Assembly (NCBI RefSeq): GCF_030272615.1
Contig: NC_081408.1
Span: forward strand, 403,799,389-403,863,388
DNA length: 64,000 bases
Origin: Cryptomeria japonica
Taxonomy: Eukaryota > Streptophyta > Pinopsida > Cupressales > Cupressaceae
Direction: 5' to 3'
Below are positions 57,181 through 64,000 of this stretch, in pieces. Under the pieces are notes generated by a model, which searched no databases, was not told the DNA's origin, and was given only the letters and a program-made list of their open reading frames with translations. The translations under genes were made by a program, and so were the position numbers. Positions within the stretch are counted from its first letter, which is position 1. Every line of letters begins with the position of its first letter.

Positions 57181-58658
57181 TTGATAATTCTAATGAGTGG
57201 ATTATTGACAGTGGATGTTCTCACCACATGACTGGTGATCGAAAAAAGTTTTTATCACTGGAAGAGTATGATGGAGGTGTAGTCCAATTTGGAAATGATG
57301 CACCATGTATGGTAAAAGGCAAAGGGTCCATCTCTCTAAATGGAAAAAGCAATGTTGATAATGTGTATTGGGTAGAAGGTCTCAGGCATAACCTTTTGAG
57401 TGTTGCCAAGCTGAACGATAAAGGACTCACTTTGGAATTCAAAGATGGAGTGTGCAAAATAAAAGGAAAGAGTGGTGAACCGATGGCCACCAGAATGCAG
57501 ACCAAAGGTAATCTATTTCAGTTAAATACTAATATCATTCAATGTCTAATGGCTAAGTTTGATGACGGTTGGATATGGCATAGGAGACTCTACCATGTAA
57601 ACTTTGATAATATTGTGAAGGCCAGTAAGATCAAGGTAGTTAGAGGATTGCCTATGCTGAACAAACCAGACAATCCTTTGTGCAGAGAATGACAACTGGG
57701 GAAAATGTCTTCCTCAACCCTCAAAGGAAAATCTTTCACAGCAGATAATTTACTTGATCTTGTGCATATTGATTTGTGTGGTCCTATGAAAACTAGAAGT
57801 GTTCAGGGAGATGGGTACTTTATGATTCTTACTGATGATTGCTCAAGAATGATGTGGGTCACATTCTTGAAAGACAAGTCTGAAGCTTTTGGAAAGTTTA
57901 AAGCCTTTAGAGTACTAGTTGAAAAGGAAAGCGGTAAGAGGATTAAATGCCTTAGAACCGACCAAGGAGTTGAGTTCAATTATGGTGAATTCAAGAAGTA
58001 CTGTGAAGAGAACAGCATCAAGAGGCAACTGTCTACCCCCTGGACTCCACAGCAGAATGGCCAAGTAGAAAGGAACAACTGAACTGTAGTTGAAGCTGCC
58101 AGAATGATGTTGATTCAAGGGAAGGTTGCTCACACTTTTTGGAGAGAAGCGGTGAGCACTGCAGTCTACACTATGAACTGGGTACTCATCAAGAAAGATA
58201 AGGATAAAGCTCCTTATGAGTATTGTACCGGTAAGACTCCAATAGTAAGCTACTTTAGAGTGTTTGGTAGCAAGTGTTATATCAAGAGAAGTGAATACTA
58301 GAGCAAGTTTGATGAAAAATGTGATGAGGGAATATTCCTAGGGTATTCCACCAAGAGCAAAGCTCTTAAGTGTTTTAACAATAGGATTCCGAGAATTGTT
58401 GAAAGTACCAATGTTAGAGTTGATAAAACCTCTGAGAAATCTGAGGTAACCAGCAACGAGTGAGTGGTAGATGAACTAGATGTAACCTTATGGGAACCGG
58501 TTGCAAAACAACCAAGTACAAGTAACAGTGCTCCTACACCAATAGATGTTGATGTAGATGCTGATGAAGATGAGGATGAAGAGGAAAAGAAAGAGGAATC
58601 AATTAAGATCATTCCTAAGTATGTAAATTTACATCATGATCCAAATCAGATCATAGGG
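57181..58658 (+). pseudogene. pol: Element F protease and integrase
   Basis: The protease has WIIDSGCSHHMTGD with GAC at 57207-57209. The GAG pre-integrase part has the HHCC zinc site WHRRLYHVNFDNI ... NPLCRE, where the last Cys codon is TGA (57690-57692). The integrase core has Asp in LVHIDLCGPM, Asp in LRTDQGVEFN and Glu in PQQNGQVERNN, all intact. A TGA at 58080 and TAG at 58299 follow; the C-terminal linker is Asp/Glu-rich. At 58658 a SINE interrupts the frame. Confidence 0.9.
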
Positions 58659-58942
58659 TCCAAGGGGTTGAGCTTAATTGGTTAAAGCATTGAGTTCTCA
58701 ATGTGGAGACCCAAGTTCAACTCCCATGAGGGACACCTTTGTGTAGAATTCTAAGTTGTGACTCTTGTTTTTTTATTGGTTGTTTAAAGTGGATTTCTAA
58801 TTTGTGACCCTTGGTCTTTCAATTGTTGTTTCTAGTTTGGTGCTTGAAAGGAGCTAGTATTTGTAATAAGTTTGTAATGTGGATGCTCGAATAAGCAAAA
58901 AATGAGCTTTGTGATTCTATGATACTTAATACAAAAAAAAGA
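58659..58942 (+). mobile_element. tRNA-derived SINE inserted in element F
   Basis: A 284-bp insert with flanking 11-base duplications AGATCATAGGG (58648-58658) and AGATCAGAGGG (58943-58953). The head has an A-box-like TGAGCTTAATTGGTTAAAGC (58669-58688) and a B-box-like AAGTTCAACTCC (58713-58724), the internal pol III promoter of tRNA-derived SINEs. It ends with a short A run (ACAAAAAAAAGA). Reading frame of the copia resumes right after. Confidence 0.85.
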
Positions 58943-58953
58943 AGATCAGAGGG

Positions 58954-60485
58954 GATAAGGATGCAGGAATACTTACAAGAAGAAAGGTCAGAGAGAATTA
59001 TTGTATGATTTCTGAATTTGAGCCCAAAACATTTAAAGATGCACACAAAGATGAAGACTGGATTAAGGCTATGGAAGAGGAACTTGACCAGATAGAAAAG
59101 AATGGTACATGGTCTTTGGTACCCAGACCTGTGCACAAAAATGTTATTGGCACCAAATGGGTTTTTAGAAACAAGCTGAATGAAGATGGCACAGTGGTAA
59201 GAAACAAAGAAAGATTGGTATGTAAGGGATATGCTCAAGAAGAAGGAGAAGACTATGGAGAAACCTTTGCTCCAGTAGCTAGATTGGAAGGATTTCGAAT
59301 GCTACTTGCATATGCAGCCTTCAAGGGATTAAAAGTGTATCAGATGGATGTGAAATCTACATTCCTGAATGGAATACTTGAAGAGAAAGTGTATATAGAG
59401 CAACCAGATGGGTTTTCCCTATTAGAAGACAGTGATATGGTGTGTAGGCTACATAAAGCCTTGTATGGATTTAAGCAAGTACCTAGAGCATGGTATGAAT
59501 GTTTACACTCCCATCTTGTGAAGATTGGATTTGAAAGAACAAGTGAAGATAGCAATATCTATTTGAAGACATAAGGAGATCAGATTCTGATCTATGAAGT
59601 GTTTGTTGATGACATAATTTTTGGTGGAGATGACAAGATGAGCCATGCGTTTGCAGATGAAATGAAGAAGGAATTTGAGATGTCACTAATCAGAGAGATT
59701 AAGTTCCTCATTGGACTACAAATTCAACAAATGAAAGATGGTATCTTTATCACTCAGTCCAAGTATGTCAAAGAGGTGTTGAAGACCTTTGGCATGAAAG
59801 ACAGCAAACCGGTTGGTACACCGATGATGACCGGTTGTAAATTGTTAAAATAAGATGACTCAGCGTTGGTGAATGAGAAGGAATACCGATCAATGATTGG
59901 TAAGTTGCACTATGTAGTACACAGCAGACCGAACATTGCACATGCAGTGGGCATTGCTGCACATTTCCAGAAAAGTCCAAGAGAATCCCACTTGGTAGCA
60001 GTCAAGCGGATTCTTATATATCTGAAGGGAACTATAGATTATGGATTGTGGTATCCATACAGTAATGATTTCAATCTCAAATTGTTTATCGATGCTGATT
60101 GGGCTGGTAATGTGGACGACCGGAAGAGCACAATCGGTGGTGCATTCTTTCTCGGTGGTAGACTATTCTCATGGATGAGCAAGAAGAAGAGTTGTATCTC
60201 TCAGTCCACAACAGAAATAGAATATGTAGCAACATTTATGAACTGCACTCAGACAATTTGGATGAAGCATGTTTAAGTGGTTTCAAATTCCCTGTATCTG
60301 AACTGGTGGTTATATTTTGTGATAACACAAGTGCAATTAATATTTCCAAGAATATAGTATTGCATGCTAGAACCAAGCACTCCAAGCTCAAGTATCATTT
60401 CTTGAGGGAGAAAGTTTAGAACAAAGAGGTTGTATTGAAACATGTTTCCAATAAAGAGCAGTTAGCAGATATATTCACAAGCCTC
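58954..60485 (+). pseudogene. RT: Element F reverse transcriptase and RNase H
   Basis: RT begins [20 protein letters not shown] and [13 protein letters not shown]; the active site is FVDD (near 59602), with [16 protein letters not shown] as the earlier Asp motif. RNase H shows LFIDADWAGNVDDRKSTIGG (60088 on) and SCISQSTTEIEYVA. A frameshift near 60270 takes the end into another frame (IFCDNTSAINISKN, 60312 on). Stops lie at 59572-59574, 59851-59853 and 60274-60276. Confidence 0.9.
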
Positions 60486-60687
60486 TACTGAAGGCTACAT
60501 TTACCTATTTAAGAGGTGAATTAGGGGTGTTTCCCCTTAAAGAGGTGAACTAAAGGTATGTGCTCCACATCAGTCAGGTATTGCATTGTCAAATCTTTTC
60601 AGGATTGATGTGTTGAAGGATGCTACTCCTTAGGAGGAGGAGCATAGTAGATCATGGATGCTTGTGCCTCCACTTTCGCATTGTTAT

Positions 60688-60801
60688 CAAAGGGAGAGAA
60701 GATGTGAAGCAGAGAAGATATCTATAGTATTGAAGACATATAATATGGAAAAACATGTAGAGACATCTTTGTGTATTGTCATCAATGCCAAAGGAGGAGA
60801 T
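60688..60801 (+). promoter_or_regulatory. Element F polypurine tract and upstream twin
   Basis: The tract CCAAAGGAGGAGAT (60788-60801) abuts the LTR. A twin, CAAAGGGAGAGAAG (60688-60701), lies 100 bases upstream within TTGTTATCAAAGGGAGAG, matching the arrangement in element B. Confidence 0.75.
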
Positions 60802-61995
60802 TGTTGGCATATGTGCAGAGTTTGATGACATGCTGGGATTGTATGTTGTCATTGATGTCAATATGTTGAAGTATGAACCGGTATATTGAAGTAAGCAAAC
60901 TGGCAAGTGAACCGGTATGATGCTATGAACCGGTATATGCAAAAAGTGAACTGGTATGTTAGAGTGTGAACCGGTATATAGAAAGTTTGTATCGGGGTTT
61001 CATTTGATATGACTACCGGTTGGTAGTCTCAGCTTCAGGGTTTCTGGTTGATGCATTCTAAGTCTGTGTGATTCGATCGACGATATCTTGTGATGAGTTA
61101 GCATTGAAATGAAGATTAGATCGCATTGCCACATCAGCCTTGTGCGCGTGAAGGATCTTCTTAAGAATCTTGCATGAAGAAGATTGATTCTATCCACCTC
61201 GGGAATGAGCAAAATCTTAGTAAACGGTGGAGAGCGCGTGATGGGTTATCAGCTTCCAGAAGCGGTGAAGAATGAATGATGGAGAACATCTTGAGATTTG
61301 TTCAAGATTTTTTTACCCTATGTAATGTGTTTAAATGGCTAGGATTGGACCAACTATATTGTAAACCTAGATGCTTAGGGTTTTAGGTTTTGGCCACCAA
61401 CCTAATTGTTGTCTATAAGGTCGATGATGATTTTTATTTGAAGTTGTTGGCAAATGATTATATGTGAGGTGATTCTTGCCAGACCAGAGAAGTGAGTAGA
61501 TACCTGCAGAGTGTAATTGCATATGTAAAGGAACTGAAGTGGATCTGCCTTGGTATTAAGTGTTGTTATCAGATCAGTGTATTACCTGTTGACTTCTAAC
61601 CATTTCAGCAGATGGAAAATCCCTTTACTGGGTAGCTTTAACAAGCTTTTTGTAAATCCTTTAACAGGGTGACTCAAAATCATTAAGTTCTTAAAATCCT
61701 CTCACAAGGTAACCTTTAACAGGTTTTAACCTCTAACCGGGTATTTGGCCATCCCTTAACTGGGTGATCCCTAGCAGGATCTATTCCTAGTAGAACCTGT
61801 TGTAAAGTCTTTAACCAGACTAGGCTCCTAACAGAGCAAACTTCAGAAGAGTTCAAGAACAACTTGTGTGTATTCATCCCCGTCGTGGTTTTTCCTAGTT
61901 GGGTTTCCACGTGAAAAATTAGTGTGTCATGTGTGATGCTTTTTCATGTGATGTTTTAGTGTTTTTTGTTAAGCGGTAATGCAAGTTGATCCAAT
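60802..61995 (+). repeat. Element F 3' LTR, truncated
   Basis: Aligns with the 5' LTR from TGTTGGCATATG to GATCCAAT (61988-61995), about 95 percent by eye, and then stops. The missing 276 bp correspond to 55824-56099. Confidence 0.9.
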
Positions 61996-62570
61996 TAGGA
62001 TGTGTGTTATGTTCAATACAATGCATAAATGTCACAAAATAACAAATATTCTATATCATTGCACAGGTTTCAGATTTTCAGCAGTAATTGCAATGATAAA
62101 TTTAAGCATAGTGGTTGGATGAAAGTAGCCAATAGGTTTGAAAAATGGTTTTCCACTTATGTTATAAAATTTCATTTGATGCTTTCAGAAGAAAATCATG
62201 TTTATGACCGAGGAAAGCACTGGTTGACATTTGCAAATGGCATTGGGCCATCATATGTGGTTTGACCCTACAGGCCACAAATATTTTGGGGTAGAGTAAT
62301 TTTTTCTGACTCTATGCCTAATGGAGTTATAAATAAATTCCCTCTTAAATTGCCTATTCATGAACAATTTTAGAGGTTCTACTTTTCTTAAAGTAGTTGT
62401 TATCCATGAGCATTAGTTAGGTTTGCTTTGATAGTATAGTTTCCTTTCTGTTGAATTTACCCTATCCAGGTAGTTTCTTTTTGGTTTGCCCCTGCAGTTG
62501 GTATGTTTCACCCAAATATTTTGGTTTCTCATCTCATTCCTATTAAATGAGTGTCCCCAACTAGAGCCAT
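61996..62570 (+). other. Element G internal remnant after element F
   Basis: Short open run 62029-62265 on the plus strand (WMKVANRFEKWFSTYVIKFH, HVYDRGKHWLTFANGIGPSY) may be coding relic of element G, but I do not recognise it. A purine-rich tract expected just before the 3' LTR is not seen at 62550-62570. Confidence 0.35.
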
Positions 62571-63263
62571 TGATAGCTCTGAAAATTGATTGCATAAAAT
62601 TTTCAAATTTGAGCTCAAATATTGGTTTCTCTAGTTTGGTTTACATCCTTTGTCTAGGTCCAAGGTTTAGGGTTTAGGGTTTATCAAAGTCTCTTATGTT
62701 TTGTGAATAAAACCCTAGCAATGATATTCTCTATCGTTACCTTTTTCCCACTTAAATCCAAGGGTTTTTTACCATGGACGGTGCCATTTTATTTCCTAAG
62801 TATTAAGTGGTGGTCAACTGGTTTATAAAATATGATTTTCTATAGTTGCAAAAATTTTCCTATGACCGGTCTCCCTTTAAATATTTGTGCCCGCGCCAAT
62901 AATTTTCCTACGTCTGAAAGTCCTAGTATTTCGGCAAGTTGCTAAAGATAGAATGAATCCAATGGTCAGCGCTTCCCTGTGGTCAAAAGTGCAAGGATGA
63001 TAAAGATCACGGCATTGCGAGATTGTGCCCTGTGTCTTTAGCGAAAAACAACAGGTTGGCAGTATAACCGGTCGAAGCATTGTTACCGGTTCTCAAGCAA
63101 TAAAAGTCAGTTTACTAATAGTCTCATCAGTTTGCACGTGTTCAAAATGAATGGCGATCTTATGTACTAAGGTAAATCATGCTCAATTCTTAAATCTGGA
63201 GGAGTTAACGGGAATTGTGCGAAGCAGTAAATTTTGAACAGATATGACAGCCCCTGTATCCCC
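62571..63263 (+). repeat. Element G 3' LTR start (second copy of 680-bp repeat)
   Basis: Starts TGATAGCTCTGAAAATTG; aligns with 34886-35565, with a small expansion of TTTAGGGT near 62665. Interrupted at 63264 by element H, at a point where the other copy runs on uninterrupted. Confidence 0.6.
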
Positions 63264-63721
63264 TGTTAATTCTTGTAACATCAGTCGTACCATTTCTCAT
63301 ACATGAATTAAATATATGTTAACATAAGTAGTATACATGTTAACTATAAACTATAAATAAATATCAAATTATGGTGAGTGCCACCGGTCACACCCCGTCA
63401 TTGTTATCGGGCTAGGTATATTATCGGTTACACCCATTTATGTTTACAGGCTGGGTTAAACAAATCGCTATATGTTTGTTAATGTACTGAGTGGTACGTA
63501 GGGAGATATGTGTCTTCCCATGTGGGAAGACATATCGCTTCCCTATGTACCCTCTCATTCACTTAGAAATATAACATGCATATGATGGGGAGGAGGGCAA
63601 TACTGAAAATTAATAAGTATTATGCTTCCTTCATTCACACAACTACAGTTCACATTTAAATTCCAAACTACATCTTTATCTTTTCTATCCTCTTGATCAC
63701 ATAATTTATATAAACTTAACA
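63264..63721 (+). repeat. Element H 5' LTR
   Basis: 458 bp, from TGTTAATTCTTG to AAACTTAACA, an inverted-repeat pair. It contains a TATA-like TATATAAAC near the end and a palindrome around 63512-63545, with CATGTGGGAAGACATATCGC mirrored by GATATGTGTCTTCCCATG. Confidence 0.85.
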
Positions 63722-63733
63722 TGGTATCAAAGC
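63722..63733 (+). promoter_or_regulatory. Element H primer binding site
   Basis: TGGTATCAAAGC directly after the LTR, the initiator-Met tRNA type with one variant base, as in element C. Confidence 0.85.
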
Positions 63734-63818
63734 TAAGTTAAGGAAGATCAAGTTAAATTCTGTAACGATCAGATAGACATTCACCCAACTCTTAGTAGAT
63801 CACATTCCTATAATCCTA

Positions 63819-64000
63819 ATGGCAACCGGAGTTAGGTTTGAAGATCGACTAGATGGAGCATCAAATTTTGTATCTTGGAAATTCAAGATCATGCTTGTTT
63901 TGAAAGAAAATAAAATTGACTCCCATGTCAAAAGTCAAATTCCTGAACCCTCTGATGATACAGAGAAAATTCAATGGAGCAAGGACAGTGAGAAGGCTCT
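63819..64000 (+). CDS. gag: Element H Gag N-terminus, open to the window edge
   Basis: ATG at 63819 opens a frame of 60 codons with no stop to 64000. It reads MATGVRFEDRLDGASNFVSW then KFKIMLVLKENKI, the conserved N-terminal block of copia Gag with the Trp-Lys core. Because the LTR is bounded cleanly and this part is intact, H may be one of the youngest insertions in the window, but only this fragment is seen. Confidence 0.8.
   Translation, partial: MATGVRFEDRLDGASNFVSWKFKIMLVLKENKIDSHVKSQIPEPSDDTEKIQWSKDSEKA

Larger units (their letters stand above)
54629..61995 (+). mobile_element. Element F: full-length copia element, 3' LTR truncated
   Basis: 5' LTR 54629-56099, primer site, gag-pol with domain order Gag, protease, integrase, RT, RNase H (diagnostic for copia), polypurine tract and 3' LTR 60802-61995. 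The 3' LTR lacks the last 276 bp present in the 5' LTR, so no target-site copy can be read. It lies inside element G and carries a SINE. Confidence 0.95.
34886..63263 (+). mobile_element. Element G: inferred long-LTR Ty3/gypsy element, host of several nested insertions
   Basis: A 680-bp sequence at 34886-35565 recurs at 62571-63263 in the same orientation. Between them lie tRNA-Arg-type primer sites (51829, 51930) and a gag ORF on the same strand. Removing inserts with clear boundaries (35800-36568, 38175-51138 and 54629-61995) gives a 5' LTR of about 3.2 kb, a primer site, gag and the start of a 3' LTR that is cut at 63264 by element H. No pol is present. The model is economical but rests on one shared segment; no target-site duplication or polypurine tract confirms it. 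Confidence 0.5.
63264..64000 (+). mobile_element. Element H: 5' end of a copia element, continues beyond window
   Basis: LTR, primer site and Gag start are in order. The insertion point within the 680-bp repeat follows TCCCC. Confidence 0.85.

Noticed and set aside
58669-58730. A tRNA gene
   Set aside because: Only A- and B-box-like promoter parts are present and no cloverleaf closes; target duplications and A-tail identify a SINE.
62650-62690. Telomere-like TTTAGGG units
   Set aside because: Only two or three copies (GGTTTAGGGTTTAGGGTTT); a short local expansion within the repeat, not an interstitial telomere.

Overview
This window looks like intergenic DNA from a large, repeat-rich plant nuclear genome, probably a gymnosperm or conifer-like seed plant; the species cannot be fixed from sequence alone. 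The evidence is AT-rich sequence, almost wall-to-wall nested and decayed LTR retrotransposons of the Ty3/gypsy Tat and chromovirus lineages and of Ty1/copia, one L1-type LINE, one tRNA-derived SINE, and a plant mobile domain (PMD) gene, a family described only in plants. I found no intact host gene, rRNA, tRNA or CRISPR array. Nearly every coding region carries nonsense codons or frameshifts and is a pseudogene.

Layout, left to right. (A) 1-12483, + strand: 3' part of a Tat-lineage Ty3/gypsy element: gag end, protease, a G-patch-like motif, RT, RNase H, a second RNase H, integrase, A-rich tandem repeats, an antisense PMD gene, a polypurine tract and the 3' LTR. It appears to sit inside (B) 12484-16271, +: the 3' part of an element with copia-type ends whose only visible gene is an unrecognised ORF of about 800 codons. 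B in turn seems inserted in (C) 16272-18471, -: the 5' end of a copia element. (D) 18680-19908, -: a lone copia LTR. (Chr) 20676-28436, +: a complete but dead chromovirus with a C-terminal chromodomain; its 3' LTR is split by a solo copia LTR (26776-28250). (LINE) about 29614-34300, +: ORF1, endonuclease and RT remains. A copia LTR fragment follows (about 34310-34885).

From 34886 to the end the structure is a deep nest. The outer shell (G, +) is inferred to be a Ty3/gypsy element with an unusually long LTR of about 3.2 kb, split into 34886-35799, 36574-38174 and 51144-51828, followed by two tRNA-Arg-type primer sites, a gag ORF (52746-54590) and the start of the 3' LTR (62571-63263). Its 5' LTR contains a solo copia LTR (35800-36568, duplication GAGTT) and a 1.6 kb TRIM-like element (ends 38175-38497 and 50816-51138, -). 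The TRIM contains a nearly intact 11.4 kb non-autonomous LTR element (E, 39157-50528, -, duplication ATAAT) with no pol, but with a frame of about 950 codons of unknown function. The internal region of G is split by a full-length copia element (F, 54629-61995) which itself carries a SINE (58659-58942). A further copia element (H) starts at 63264 and runs out of the window.

The most interesting relationship is between A and E. E lacks enzymes but shares with A the LTR start, the polypurine tract and a 3' motif, so it may have been mobilised in trans by Tat-type enzymes while carrying its own large, uncharacterised protein.
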